47,855 bases of DNA from CBIFVZ01 sp966185765. GTDB taxonomy: Bacteria > Pseudomonadota > Gammaproteobacteria > Enterobacterales > Enterobacteriaceae. The stretch spans positions 1 to 47,855 of the forward strand of contig CBIFVZ010000021.1 of NCBI GenBank assembly GCA_966185765.1. The letters are read 5' to 3'. This document shows positions 24,531-33,364 of this stretch, piece after piece. The position numbers and the translations under genes were made by a program. Each line of letters starts with the position of its first letter. The first letter of the stretch is position 1. Below the pieces are notes generated by a model, which did no database searches, was not told the DNA's origin, and saw only the letters and a list, made by a program, of their open reading frames with translations.

Positions 24531-25037
24531 ATGACAACTCTTACTTATTTACAGGGCTACCCGGAGACGCTGCTGGTGCAGGTCCGGGCGCTGATTGAGC
24601 AACAAAAGCTCGGTGACGTGCTGGCCAAACGCTACCCGCAAAGCCATAACATCACCAGCGACAGCGCGCTATGGGACTACACGCAGGCGCTGAAAAACCG
24701 CTATATGCGCAGCGCTCCGCCGGTCAACAAAGTCGCGTACGACAATAAAATTAAGGTGATGAAACACGCTCTGGGCCTGCACACGGCAATTTCCCGCGTA
24801 CAGGGCGGTAAGCTCAAGGCAAAAGCCGAAATCCGCGTTGCCACGGTGTTTCGTGACGCGCCAGAAGCATTTTTACGTATGATAGTGGTTCACGAACTGG
24901 CGCACCTCAAAGAAAAAGATCACAACAAAGCCTTTTACCAGCTGTGCTGCCATATGGAGCCGCAATACCATCAGCTGGAGTTCGACACGCGTTTATGGCT
25001 CCAGCACCGCGCACTAAGTGCAGGCAGTAACGCCTGA
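24531..25037 (+). CDS. ygjP: YgjP, zinc-metallopeptidase-like (WLM/UTP pyrophosphatase family)
   Basis: A 168-aa protein almost the same as E. coli YgjP. VVHELAHLKEKDH gives the HExxH zinc motif with a third His downstream. E. coli YgjP has been reported as a UTP pyrophosphatase; older annotation calls it a predicted metalloprotease. The frame is open 49 codons upstream, overlapping rlmG, but MTTLTYLQGYPE matches the E. coli start, so the ATG at 24531 is used. Confidence 0.93.
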   Translation: MTTLTYLQGYPETLLVQVRALIEQQKLGDVLAKRYPQSHNITSDSALWDYTQALKNRYMRSAPPVNKVAYDNKIKVMKHALGLHTAISRVQGGKLKAKAEIRVATVFRDAPEAFLRMIVVHELAHLKEKDHNKAFYQLCCHMEPQYHQLEFDTRLWLQHRALSAGSNA

Positions 25038-25104
25038 CCACCTTTTCCCCACCGGCTGTTTTGTGCTTTAGTAGGGTGACTTTCCTGTAACCCTGAGAAG
25101 CATA

Positions 25105-26046
25105 ATGAAAATAGTGACACTCGACGGTGATACCTTACCCTTCCCCCTTACCCAGCCTGACTGGTGCGATGAATGGGTCTGGCGTGGCGACACCCGCCCA
25201 GACGACGTGCTCAACGCGCTACAAGGCGCGGATATTGCCATTACCAACAAAGTTAAACTGCATGCCGATGTGCTAAAAGCCCTGCCGCAGCTGCGTTATA
25301 TCTGCGTGGCGGCCACCGGCTTTGACTGCGTAGACGTAAACTATTGCTGCGAGCACGGTATTGCGGTCAGTAATGTGCCAGGCTACTCCACCATAAGCGT
25401 CGCCGAAGCAGTTATTGGCTACATATTTGCCTTGCGCCGCCATCTGGTGGAATACCACCAGCGCGCACTGGCTGACTGGCGTAGCGCACCGCACTTTTGT
25501 ATTCACGGCAGCCCGATTGAAGATATTGAAGGTGCAACGCTTGGCATTATCGGCAAAGGCGATATCGGCAGCGCAGTGGCACGTAAGGCAAGCGCGCTGG
25601 GTATGAAGGTGCTGTTTGCCGAGCGAAAAGGTGCCGCACAGGTGCGCGAGGGCTACCTGCCTTTTGACGAGGTACTGGCACAAAGCGACATTCTGACGCT
25701 GCACTGCCCGCTTTCAACACAAACCCAGCGGCTTTTTAACGCCGAACAGTTTGCCCGCATGAAGCCAGGCGCACTGCTGATTAACACCGCTCGTGGCGGC
25801 CTGATTGATGATGCTGCGCTGGCCGATGCGCTAAAAAGCGGGCAGCTTGGCGGTGCCGCGCTGGACGTGCTGGCAGAAGAACCCCCGCGAGCACCGACAC
25901 CGCTGCTGGCCGGTGAGGTACCCGGCCTTATTATTACGCCGCATGTAGGTTGGGCCAGCCAGAAGAGCCTCAAAAACCTGGAAGCGGGCCTGAACGCTAA
26001 TCTGGCAGGCTGGTTTGCCGGCAGCATTCACAACCGCGTCGCCTGA
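25105..26046 (+). CDS. D-isomer-specific 2-hydroxyacid dehydrogenase
   Basis: A 313-aa NAD(P)-dependent oxidoreductase of the glycerate/hydroxypyruvate reductase group. The Rossmann motif is GIIGKGDIG (variant of GxGxxG); the catalytic Arg lies in NTARGGLID, the Glu in LAEEPP and the His in ITPHVGWAS. The substrate is unknown. E. coli K-12 has no gene here between ygjP and ygjR, so it is an extra gene. A hairpin follows it, so it is probably transcribed on its own. Confidence 0.9.
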   Translation: MKIVTLDGDTLPFPLTQPDWCDEWVWRGDTRPDDVLNALQGADIAITNKVKLHADVLKALPQLRYICVAATGFDCVDVNYCCEHGIAVSNVPGYSTISVAEAVIGYIFALRRHLVEYHQRALADWRSAPHFCIHGSPIEDIEGATLGIIGKGDIGSAVARKASALGMKVLFAERKGAAQVREGYLPFDEVLAQSDILTLHCPLSTQTQRLFNAEQFARMKPGALLINTARGGLIDDAALADALKSGQLGGAALDVLAEEPPRAPTPLLAGEVPGLIITPHVGWASQKSLKNLEAGLNANLAGWFAGSIHNRVA

Positions 26047-26051
26047 GTGAA

Positions 26052-26085
26052 GGTCGCCGCGCGCGTTGGTGTTGCGCGGCTGACC
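26052..26085 (+). terminator. Hairpin between the dehydrogenase gene and ygjR
   Basis: GGTCGCCGCGC and GCGCGGCTGACC form a long GC-rich stem with a small bulge right after the stop codon. There is no T-run, so this may be an mRNA-stabilising or rho-related structure rather than a clean intrinsic terminator. Confidence 0.4.
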
Positions 26086-26129
26086 TGCTACGCTGTCGTT
26101 GATACCCGGCATGGAGAACGCACTCGCTT

Positions 26130-27128
26130 ATGATACGTTTCGCTGTTGTTGGCACGAACTGGATAACCCGCCAGTTTGTCGATGCCGCTCATGAGACCGG
26201 CAAATACCGACTCACCGCCGTCTACTCTCGCACCGCCGAACAGGCGCAGGCTTTTGCCAGTGACTATCCGGTTGAGCACCAGTTCACATCGCTTGCAGCA
26301 CTTGCCGAATGCGATGACGTTGACGCGGTCTATATCGCCAGCCCCAATTCGCTGCACTTCGCCCAGACCAGCCTGTTTCTGCGCCACAAAAAACACGTCA
26401 TTTGCGAAAAGCCCCTGGCCTCAAACCTTGAGGAAGTTGAACGTGCCATTGCGCTGGCAAGGGAGCATCAGGTGGTGCTGTTTGAGGCCTTCAAAACCGC
26501 AAGCCTGCCTAATTTCCTTGTCCTGCAACAGGCACTGCCCAAAGTGGGCAAACTGCGCAAAGCGCTGCTTAACTACTGTCAGTATTCCTCACGCTACCAG
26601 CGCTATCTTGATGGTGAAAACCCGAACACCTTTAATCCGGCTTTCTCCAACGGCTCCATAATGGATATTGGCTTCTACTGCCTTGCCTCGGCGATAGCGC
26701 TCTGGGGCGAGCCGCACGCAGTGCAGGCCACCGCCAGCCTGCTGGCAAGCGGCGTGGACGCGCATGGCGTGGTGACGCTCCATTATGGTGATTTCGACGT
26801 GACGCTGATGCACTCGAAAGTCAGCGACAGCGTCATTGCAAGCGAAATCCAGGGTGAGGAAGGCGCACTGGTGATTGAAAAAATCGCCGAGTGCCAGCGT
26901 ATCGCCTTTGTGCCACGTGGCGGCAAAATGCAGGATCTCAGTCAGCCACAGCATATTAATACCATGCTCTATGAAGCCGAGGTGTTTGCCCGGCTGGTGG
27001 CGGCAGGCGAGGTGAACCATCCAGGTCTTTCGGTAAGCCGCAGTACGGCAAAACTGTTAACGGAGATCCGCCGCCAGACGGGCGTGACATTCCCCGCTGA
27101 TGACGTGTACGCCAGCCACACTGTGTAA
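26130..27128 (+). CDS. ygjR: Gfo/Idh/MocA-family oxidoreductase YgjR
   Basis: A 332-aa predicted NAD(P)-dependent oxidoreductase. The N-terminal Rossmann fold is FAVVGTNWITRQFVDA, and the family motif HVICEKPLA carries the conserved Glu-Lys-Pro. It matches E. coli YgjR and precedes alx, as there. Its substrate is unknown. Confidence 0.93.
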   Translation: MIRFAVVGTNWITRQFVDAAHETGKYRLTAVYSRTAEQAQAFASDYPVEHQFTSLAALAECDDVDAVYIASPNSLHFAQTSLFLRHKKHVICEKPLASNLEEVERAIALAREHQVVLFEAFKTASLPNFLVLQQALPKVGKLRKALLNYCQYSSRYQRYLDGENPNTFNPAFSNGSIMDIGFYCLASAIALWGEPHAVQATASLLASGVDAHGVVTLHYGDFDVTLMHSKVSDSVIASEIQGEEGALVIEKIAECQRIAFVPRGGKMQDLSQPQHINTMLYEAEVFARLVAAGEVNHPGLSVSRSTAKLLTEIRRQTGVTFPADDVYASHTV

Positions 27129-27187
27129 ATAAGGAAAAATGAGTAATGCCCCCTCTTGACCGTTCGCAAAGCCTGACATATTTTGTT

Positions 27188-27313
27188 ACGGCAAAGGGGA
27201 GTAACTTCATCTGCCGGCCGATCGTCATTACGAAGCTCACGCTTCCGGTCACCGGGCAATGCGGACAGAATCTGAATCCGTGTTGTAAGTGAGACCTTGC
27301 CGGAAGGCGAGGT
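27188..27313 (+). ncRNA. yybP-ykoY (manganese) riboswitch, PRE element of alx
   Basis: Carries the conserved family pieces in order: AAAGGGGAGTA, a long variable hairpin arm with CTTCCGGTCACCGGG, then GTGAGACCTTGCCGG and GCGAGGT. It lies in the 255-base gap before alx, the same position as the E. coli pH- and manganese-responsive element. GGAAGGCG at its 3' side can pair with CGCCTTCC at 27341-27348 in the loop of the following terminator, a likely switching contact. Confidence 0.93.
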
Positions 27314-27330
27314 TTGCTTGCAGCACAGCA

Positions 27331-27368
27331 AAACGGCTGGCGCCTTCCGCGTTAGCCGTTTTTGTTTT
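27331..27368 (+). terminator. Terminator of the alx riboswitch expression platform
   Basis: AACGGCT and AGCCGTT flank a 15-base loop and are followed by TTTGTTTT. It lies between the riboswitch aptamer and the alx ribosome-binding site (AGGAAG), so it can end transcription before alx. Confidence 0.75.
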
Positions 27369-27383
27369 CACAGGAAGCTGTTT

Positions 27384-28355
27384 ATGAATACTGTCGGTAC
27401 TCCTCTACTGTGGGGTGGTTTTGCCGTCGTCGTGGTCATTATGCTGGCCATCGATCTTTTTCTTCAGGGACGACGCGGCAGTCACGCCATGTCGATGAAA
27501 CAGGCAGCGGTATGGTCGCTGGTCTGGGTCAGTCTTTCACTTTTGTTTAACGCCGCCTTCTGGTGGTATCTGGCGACCACACAAGGCCGTGCCGTTGCGG
27601 ACCCGCAGGCGCTGGCGTTCCTCACGGGTTATCTCATTGAAAAGGCCCTGGCGGTCGATAACGTCTTTGTCTGGCTGATGTTGTTTAGCTATTTTGCCGT
27701 CCCTGCTGCTCTGCAGCGTCGGGTGCTGGTATACGGCGTGCTGGGCGCGATTGTGCTGCGCACGATTATGATTTTTGCCGGTAGCTGGCTGATTTCGCAG
27801 TTTGAGTGGCTGCTGTACGTGTTTGGCGCATTTTTGCTGTTTACGGGTATCAAGATGGCGTTTGTGGGCGACGATGACGGCGAAGGGATTGGCGACAAAC
27901 CAATGGTTCGCTGGATCCGCAACCACCTGCGCATGACGGACCGCATCGAAAACGAGCGTTTCTTTACCCGCAAAAACGGCCTGCTTTATGCCACACCACT
28001 GCTGCTGGTCCTGATTCTGGTGGAGATTAGCGACATTATCTTCGCTGTGGACAGTATCCCGGCTATCTTTGCCGTCACTACCGATCCGTTTATTGTACTG
28101 ACCTCTAACCTGTTCGCCATCCTCGGACTGCGCGCCATGTACTTCCTGCTGGCAGGTGTGGCAGAACGCTTCAGTATGCTCAAATACGGCCTGTCGGTAA
28201 TTCTGGTGTTTATCGGTATCAAGATGCTGATTGTGGAGTTCTACCATATCCCTATCGGGGTTTCTCTGGGTGTTGTTGGCGGGATTCTGACGCTGACGCT
28301 GCTCATTAACGCCTGGGTGAATAAGCGTAACGACGCAAAAAATAACCAGCAGTAA
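27384..28355 (+). CDS. alx: TerC-family membrane protein Alx (manganese/pH response)
   Basis: A 323-aa TerC-family protein with about eight membrane segments and acidic metal-binding patches (EKALAVDNVFVW, VEISDIIFAVDSIPA). It matches E. coli Alx, thought to export Mn2+ and induced by alkaline pH. I start at ATG 27384, preceded by AGGAAG; the frame stays open 29 codons further up, but this would overlap the terminator stem. Confidence 0.95.
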   Translation: MNTVGTPLLWGGFAVVVVIMLAIDLFLQGRRGSHAMSMKQAAVWSLVWVSLSLLFNAAFWWYLATTQGRAVADPQALAFLTGYLIEKALAVDNVFVWLMLFSYFAVPAALQRRVLVYGVLGAIVLRTIMIFAGSWLISQFEWLLYVFGAFLLFTGIKMAFVGDDDGEGIGDKPMVRWIRNHLRMTDRIENERFFTRKNGLLYATPLLLVLILVEISDIIFAVDSIPAIFAVTTDPFIVLTSNLFAILGLRAMYFLLAGVAERFSMLKYGLSVILVFIGIKMLIVEFYHIPIGVSLGVVGGILTLTLLINAWVNKRNDAKNNQQ

Positions 28356-28360
28356 GCACT

Positions 28361-28543
28361 AAGGGGCGTTAAACGCCCCTTCAGATTGCTGACAAAGAAG
28401 GAAAAAACGTGGTTTTTCCTTCTTTGTGGTTAGCAGGCGAAAATCAATGAATTGATTTTCCTTATTTTTTATTGGGTGTCATTCACCCTGTCTGAGTCAG
28501 AGTGAGGTAAGGCATCAGTCTCAAGGGGCGTTAAACGCCCCTT
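28361..28543 (+). mobile_element. MITE-like element, copy 1, in the alx terminator with duplicated hairpin
   Basis: The terminator hairpin AAGGGGCGTTAAACGCCCCTT occurs identically at 28361-28381 and 28523-28543; only the right copy has a T-run. Between them is a 141-bp element that begins CAGATTGCTGACAAAG and ends GGCATCAGTCTC, giving imperfect terminal inverted repeats (AGAYTGMTGMC). It contains three stems: GGAAAAAACG/GTTTTTCC, GAAAATCAAT/ATTGATTTTC and CCTGTCTGAGTCAGAG. No coding capacity. Two more copies are at 37375 and 40968. Confidence 0.8.
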
Positions 28544-28771
28544 TCTTTTGCCCGGTTAGCGCACAAATTGCACCCGATTGTGTATTTTTGGTAAATACAG
28601 GGTTAAATAAAACACTTTTTGGAATAAATTACACGCTCTGATCTTTTCGCTGGCGCACATTTCCATATACTCAAAAGGCAAACACGTTTTCTTACACCTA
28701 TATACATAAGTTAAAACGAATGCGGCAAGGAATGTCGCATCGGCCAATAACAGGAATGACAGGAGCCAGGA
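28544..28771 (+). promoter_or_regulatory. sstT leader region
   Basis: 228 AT-rich bases without a gene. They must include the sstT promoter; the start codon is preceded by AGGAGCCAGGA. E. coli sstT mRNA is silenced by the small RNA GcvB through a CA-rich leader site; I did not find a clear match to that site here. Confidence 0.4.
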
Positions 28772-30022
28772 ATGACAACACAGCAACGCTCTTCTCACCG
28801 GCTGCTTGCGCGTCTTGCGCGCGGTAGTCTGGTTAAACAAATCCTCATCGGCCTGGTGCTGGGTATTTTGCTCGCACTGGTCTCAAAAGATGCGGCACTT
28901 GCCGTTGGTCTGCTCGGGACGCTGTTTGTGGGCGCGCTCAAGGCAGTCGCACCGGTGCTGGTTCTGATGCTGGTGATGGCGTCTATTGCTAACCATCGTC
29001 AGGGGCAAAAAACCAATATCCGCCCGATTCTGGTACTTTATCTGTTCGGGACCTTCTCTGCGGCACTCACCGCCGTGGTATTCAGTTTTGCCTTCCCCTC
29101 CACGTTGAGCCTGGTGACAGGTGCGACCGACATTACACCGCCTTCCGGCATTGTGGAGGTGATGAAAGGGCTGCTCCTGAGCACGGTTGCCAACCCGTTC
29201 CACGCGCTCATCAACGCCAATTATATTGGTATTCTGGTCTGGGCCGTCGGGCTTGGTTTTGCATTGCGCCACGCCAATGAATCCACCAAAAACGTGGTCA
29301 ATGATTTCTCAGCTGCGGTGACTTTCCTCGTCAAAGTGGTGATACGTTTCGCGCCAGTCGGTATCTTTGGCCTGGTGGCCTCCACCCTTGCTGAAACCGG
29401 CTTTCGCACACTGCTGGGATATTTCCAGTTGCTGGTGGTGCTTATCGGCTGCATGCTGGTGGTAGCTCTGGTAATTAACCCTTTGCTGGTATGGTGGCAG
29501 ATTCGCCGCAACCCGTATCCGCTGGTGCTGATGTGCCTGCGTGAAAGCGGCGTAACCGCATTCTTTACCCGCAGTTCAGCCGCCAATATCCCGGTGAATA
29601 TGAACATGTGCGAGAAGATGAAGCTGGACCCGGATACCTATTCGGTCTCCATCCCGCTGGGCGCGACCATCAACATGGCAGGAGCCGCCATCACTATCAC
29701 CGTGCTGACGCTGGCTGCGGTACACACGCTGGGCGTGCCGGTCGATCTGCCAACGGCGCTGCTGCTGAGTGTGGTCGCGGCTCTGTGCGCCTGCGGCGCC
29801 TCTGGTGTAGCGGGCGGTTCACTGCTGCTGATTCCGCTGGCGTGCAGTATGTTCGGTATCCCCAATGAAATCGCCATGCAGGTGGTTGCTGTAGGCTTTA
29901 TCATCGGCGTGTTGCAGGACTCCTGCGAAACCGCACTTAACTCCTCCACCGACGTGCTGTTCACCGCTGCCGTGTGCCAGGCCGAAGAAGATCGCCTGGC
30001 GAAGACCGCCGTTCGCAGCTAA
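28772..30022 (+). CDS. sstT: Sodium:serine/threonine symporter SstT
   Basis: A 416-aa inner-membrane transporter of the dicarboxylate/amino acid:cation symporter family, near-identical in layout to E. coli SstT. Signature regions include the serine-rich FFTRSSAANIPVNM loop, the second hairpin PLGATINMAGAAI and CACGASGVAGGS. It imports serine and threonine with Na+. Confidence 0.96.
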   Translation: MTTQQRSSHRLLARLARGSLVKQILIGLVLGILLALVSKDAALAVGLLGTLFVGALKAVAPVLVLMLVMASIANHRQGQKTNIRPILVLYLFGTFSAALTAVVFSFAFPSTLSLVTGATDITPPSGIVEVMKGLLLSTVANPFHALINANYIGILVWAVGLGFALRHANESTKNVVNDFSAAVTFLVKVVIRFAPVGIFGLVASTLAETGFRTLLGYFQLLVVLIGCMLVVALVINPLLVWWQIRRNPYPLVLMCLRESGVTAFFTRSSAANIPVNMNMCEKMKLDPDTYSVSIPLGATINMAGAAITITVLTLAAVHTLGVPVDLPTALLLSVVAALCACGASGVAGGSLLLIPLACSMFGIPNEIAMQVVAVGFIIGVLQDSCETALNSSTDVLFTAAVCQAEEDRLAKTAVRS

Positions 30023-30047
30023 CAGCCAACGCTAAAACCATTTATCC

Positions 30048-30075
30048 CGCCCCCGCTTTTGCAGGGGCGTTTTTA
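30048..30075 (+). terminator. sstT terminator
   Basis: CGCCCC and GGGGCG enclose a CGCTTTTGCA loop and are followed by TTTTTATT, 25 bases after the sstT stop codon. Confidence 0.85.
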
Positions 30076-30720
30076 TTGGCAATAGTGAGACTCTGTGGTT
30101 AGCGTTTTATGTGCAGGTGATAGTCGTCGCTGTTAGTGAAAAGTGCGCTCAGCAAACGTGCGCTGTAGTCGCAAAAGCGCCATGAATATGTCGATTCACG
30201 CACCGTGAATAACGCGAGTCACCATCACAATCCCCATCGCCCCGGAGGGTAAGGCTCCTTGCTTACGCCTGCCAGGCCGCAACCGCCCCCTCCAGCAACC
30301 GTTGTTTACCCAAACCAGAGACGATTTCGCGTGTAGTACTGACCGCTTTTTGTGTACCAAAATCCTGGTGGGGCGGTTTGTTCCCGAAGCGAGAGCACAT
30401 AACCAACGCCCCTTCAACAGGTCAGTAAACCATGTGTAGTGTCAGTGTATGTAAATAGCCTCGCCTCCAGCCCGGCGCACAAGCAAAATCATTAAGCAAC
30501 AGATCACAATTATTGTGACGCATGCCGTAGAGCTTTGTTACAATTAGATGCATTACTGGTAGTTCTCCCTGAACCGGGCATCTGGTTCATCACCAGCCCG
30601 GTTGGCGTACCCAATATTACGGCTTGCCGTGGATCAACAAAGTGACATATCGGTAGCCGCATTATCCCCTGTTTCACCGCGCCCTGCGGTTGGTTTACCC
30701 GATGTACCCAGGAAAAATGA
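30076..30720. other. Gene-free region between sstT and yqjA
   Basis: 645 bases with no supported coding frame. In E. coli, ygjV, uxaCA and exuTR lie here; none is recognisable, so they appear to be deleted. The final ~200 bases should hold the yqjA-mzrA promoter (CpxR-controlled in E. coli), and two GTAAA half-sites are visible near 30424 and 30450, but their spacing does not fit a CpxR box. A perfect palindrome TCACAATTATTGTGA lies at 30504-30518. Confidence 0.45.
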
Positions 30721-31383
30721 ATGGAACTTTTGACGCAACTGCTTAGCGCTCTTTGGAGCCAGGATTTTGAAACGCTCGCCAATCCCGCCATGATTGGGAT
30801 GCTGTACTTTGTGCTGTTCATGATCCTGTTTCTTGAAAACGGCCTGCTGCCTGCTGCCTTCCTGCCGGGCGATAGCCTGCTGGTTCTGGTTGGCGTACTG
30901 ATTTCTAAAGGCGCACTGGGCTTCCCGCAGACCGTGATTTTGCTGACGATTGCCGCAAGCCTGGGCTGCTGGTTAAGCTATATTCAGGGGCGCTGGCTGG
31001 GTAATACGCGAACCGTGCAAAAATGGCTGTCGCATCTTCCGGCCCATTATCACCAGCGCGCGCACCATCTGTTCCATAAACACGGTTTGTCCGCACTCCT
31101 GATTGCCCGTTTTATTGCGTTTGTTCGTACGCTGCTGCCGACCATCGCTGGGATCTCTGGCCTGAGTAACACGCGCTTTCAGTTTTTTAACTGGATGAGC
31201 GGCCTGCTGTGGATTTTGATTCTGACCACGCTGGGTTACGTGCTGGGTAAAACACCGGTCTTCCTTAAGTACGAAGATGAATTAATGGCCGGACTGATGC
31301 TGCTTCCGGTGTGCCTGCTGGTCTTTGGCCTGGTTGGTTCGCTGGTGGTATTGTGGAAAAAGAAACACGCGAACCGGGGATAA
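30721..31383 (+). CDS. yqjA: DedA-family membrane protein YqjA
   Basis: A 220-aa DedA protein with the family blocks LENGLLPAAFLPGDSLLVL and ARFIAFVRTLLPTIAGISG (the conserved Arg and Pro) and about five membrane segments. It matches E. coli YqjA, needed with YghB for envelope integrity and proton-linked stress resistance. An ATG four bases upstream is out of frame and hits an early stop. The stop overlaps the mzrA start (TAATG). Confidence 0.95.
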   Translation: MELLTQLLSALWSQDFETLANPAMIGMLYFVLFMILFLENGLLPAAFLPGDSLLVLVGVLISKGALGFPQTVILLTIAASLGCWLSYIQGRWLGNTRTVQKWLSHLPAHYHQRAHHLFHKHGLSALLIARFIAFVRTLLPTIAGISGLSNTRFQFFNWMSGLLWILILTTLGYVLGKTPVFLKYEDELMAGLMLLPVCLLVFGLVGSLVVLWKKKHANRG

Positions 31384-31784
31384 TGAGCATCATGCGCTTT
31401 CCGCACATCCTGCGTAATACCCTTCTGACAGCGCTTGTGGCGCTAACTGCGTTGCTGGCCTGGACGGTCCTGCAACGCCCGGAATCGACGCTGGAAATCC
31501 GCGCTACGCGGGCGGGAGTCAGTTCCCCGGACGGTTTCTTCGTCTGGCACCATCTTGATGCCAACGGTATCCCTTTCAAAAGTATTACGCCTCAGGGCAA
31601 TGGGTTGGTGATTAAATTTGACTCCAGCGCCCAGAGCAATGCTGCACGCGAAGTGCTTAACCGCACCCTCCCACAGGGCTACATCATTGCCCAGAGTGAA
31701 GACGACAGCGCCGTCTTTTTTTTCATCTCCCACCTGCGCAGTGAGCGCGATCGCCTGCGCAACGAGCGCAACCACCTCGGATAA
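31383..31784 (+). CDS. mzrA: EnvZ modulator protein MzrA
   Basis: A 133-aa inner-membrane protein with one N-terminal membrane helix (about residues 8-26) and a periplasmic domain containing FVWHHLDANGIPFKSITP, shared with E. coli MzrA, which binds EnvZ and links Cpx to EnvZ/OmpR signalling. The start ATG overlaps the yqjA stop by one base, which decides the start; upstream in-frame codons lie within yqjA. Confidence 0.93.
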   Translation: MSIMRFPHILRNTLLTALVALTALLAWTVLQRPESTLEIRATRAGVSSPDGFFVWHHLDANGIPFKSITPQGNGLVIKFDSSAQSNAAREVLNRTLPQGYIIAQSEDDSAVFFFISHLRSERDRLRNERNHLG

Positions 31785-31928
31785 CGCGCCCTTTTCCTTA
31801 AATGTTTCAGTCTCTTTTGGGTTTTTATCCGAATCGGCTATGCTTAACGGTATCTGGCATCTCATGACGCCGGACAATCACTGGAAAATACGGCCATTTG
31901 CGCCGTAAACACAAAAGGAAGTTCTCGT

Positions 31929-32300
31929 ATGAAAAACCGTATCGCTCTGGCAATCGCAATCTTTTCTCTTTCCGCCGCCGCGCAGGCTGCAACGACTCTT
32001 TGTGAGCAAAAAGCGAAAAGCATTGAAACCCGGCTCTTTTTTGCTCAAAAACACAGCAACAGTAATGAAGTTGCCGGGCTGGAAAAAGCGCTGCAGGAAG
32101 TGCGCAGCAACTGTAACGATGCGGACCTGGTAGCCGAACACCAGAAAAAAATTGCGGAAAAACGCGAAGAGGTTGCTGAACGCCGCCAGGACCTGGCCGA
32201 AGCACAGGCCAAAGGCGATGCAAGCAAGATTGCTAAACGCGAGCGCAAGCTTGCTATAGAAGAACAGCAATTAAAAGCGCTAGAAGCCCAACGCTACTAA
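31929..32300 (+). CDS. yqjC: DUF1090 periplasmic protein YqjC
   Basis: A 123-aa protein with a clear signal peptide (MKNRIALAIAIFSLSAAAQA, cleavage after AQA) and a charged, coiled-coil body rich in Glu, Lys and Gln (KKIAEKREEVAERRQDLAEA). It belongs to the DUF1090 family, is periplasmic by inference, and its function is unknown. It begins the yqjC-yqjD-yqjE-yqjK set. Confidence 0.93.
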   Translation: MKNRIALAIAIFSLSAAAQAATTLCEQKAKSIETRLFFAQKHSNSNEVAGLEKALQEVRSNCNDADLVAEHQKKIAEKREEVAERRQDLAEAQAKGDASKIAKRERKLAIEEQQLKALEAQRY

Positions 32301-32334
32301 CGCAGGGCCCTTAACCCAGCAGGAGAAAATAACA

Positions 32335-32634
32335 ATGGCAAAAGATACCGATGCTTTACGTGATGAGCTGAAATCTCTCGCGGATACACTGGAAGAAGTG
32401 CTCAGCAACTCCGGCGATAAATCCAAAGAAGAACTGGATAAACTGCGCTCTAAAGCGCAGCGCGCGCTCAAGGACAGCCGTCAGCGTCTGGGTGAGACCA
32501 GCGATGCGATTGCGCGCCAGACGCGGGAAGCCGCAGCCAGAGCCGATGAGTATGTCCACGATAACCCGTGGACCGGCATTGGTATTGGTGCTGCCGTGGG
32601 CGTCGTCCTGGGCGTTCTGCTGGCGCGCCGTTAA
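32335..32634 (+). CDS. yqjD: ElaB/YqjD-family ribosome-associated membrane protein YqjD
   Basis: A 99-aa DUF883 protein: a helical cytoplasmic part followed by the DNPWTGIGIGAAVGVVLGVLL membrane tail and a final ARR. E. coli YqjD is a stationary-phase inner-membrane protein that binds 70S ribosomes through its N-terminus. It sits three bases before yqjE. Confidence 0.94.
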   Translation: MAKDTDALRDELKSLADTLEEVLSNSGDKSKEELDKLRSKAQRALKDSRQRLGETSDAIARQTREAAARADEYVHDNPWTGIGIGAAVGVVLGVLLARR

Positions 32635-32637
32635 GTT

Positions 32638-33036
32638 ATGGCCGCTAACCGCCAACACGAAGGTCCCGGCAAAAGCGTCCTGGGCATCGGGCAGCGAATC
32701 CTCACTATTCTGATTCAGATGGTGGAAACCCGCCTGCGACTGGCGGTGGTTGAGCTGGAGGAGGAGAAAGCGAACCTCCTCCAGATAATGCTGATGCTTG
32801 GGTTGACGATGATTTTCACCGCTTTTGGACTAATGAGTCTGATGGTGTTGATTATCTGGGCCGTCGATCCTCAGTACCGCCTTATGGTGATGCTGGGTAC
32901 GACGGCAACGCTGTTGCTTCTGGCGCTGATACTCGGCGTCTGGACACTGCGCAAAGCGAAACGTACGACACTTTTACGCCACACGCGTCGCGAACTGAAA
33001 AACGACAGGGAGCTGCTGGAGGATAAAAGTGAGTAG
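32638..33036 (+). CDS. yqjE: Phage-holin-superfamily membrane protein YqjE
   Basis: A 132-aa protein with an amphipathic N-terminal helix, two membrane segments (about residues 48-70 and 80-100) and a charged tail. It matches E. coli YqjE (DUF1469). Its 3' end overlaps the yqjK start by eight bases, showing translational coupling. Its function is unknown. Confidence 0.92.
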   Translation: MAANRQHEGPGKSVLGIGQRILTILIQMVETRLRLAVVELEEEKANLLQIMLMLGLTMIFTAFGLMSLMVLIIWAVDPQYRLMVMLGTTATLLLLALILGVWTLRKAKRTTLLRHTRRELKNDRELLEDKSE

Positions 33037-33322
33037 CCGTCAGGAGCGGGCACACCGTACCGCGGACCTGCTAAGCGAAATCCAGCAGCAGCGGCTCGAT
33101 CTTAACGCAGGCTGTCGCGACTGGCGTAATGCTACCTCGCGACTGGACCGTGGCTGGAATACGTTTCTCAACATGCGTACCTGGGCAATTGCAGGCAGCA
33201 GCCTGGTTGCGCTGTGGAGCGTACGACACCCGCGCTTTTTACTGCGCTGGGGCAAACGCGGTGTAGGTCTGTGGAGCACGTGGCGGCTGGTGCGTAAAGC
33301 ACTGCGCAATATGCGTCACTGA
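33029..33322 (+). CDS. yqjK: YqjK-like small basic protein
   Basis: A 97-aa Arg-rich protein (MSSRQERAHRTADLL at the start) with one likely membrane helix near residues 51-66 and a basic C-terminus. It matches E. coli YqjK and ends the yqjC-K gene set. It is the last gene of the E. coli 70-min block in this window. Its function is unknown. Confidence 0.9.
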   Translation: MSSRQERAHRTADLLSEIQQQRLDLNAGCRDWRNATSRLDRGWNTFLNMRTWAIAGSSLVALWSVRHPRFLLRWGKRGVGLWSTWRLVRKALRNMRH

Positions 33323-33336
33323 CGTAATCAAGACGT

Positions 33337-33364
33337 AAAAACCGGCCCTGAGGCCGGTTTTTTT
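33337..33364. terminator. Terminator between yqjK and lptG
   Basis: AAAACCGGCC CTGA GGCCGGTTTTTTT is a symmetrical GC stem with A-run and T-run, suited to terminate both convergent genes. Confidence 0.9.

Noticed and set aside
30504..30518. TCACAATTATTGTGA as a CRP site
   Set aside because: The half-sites are in the reverse order of TGTGA-N6-TCACA and the spacing does not fit.
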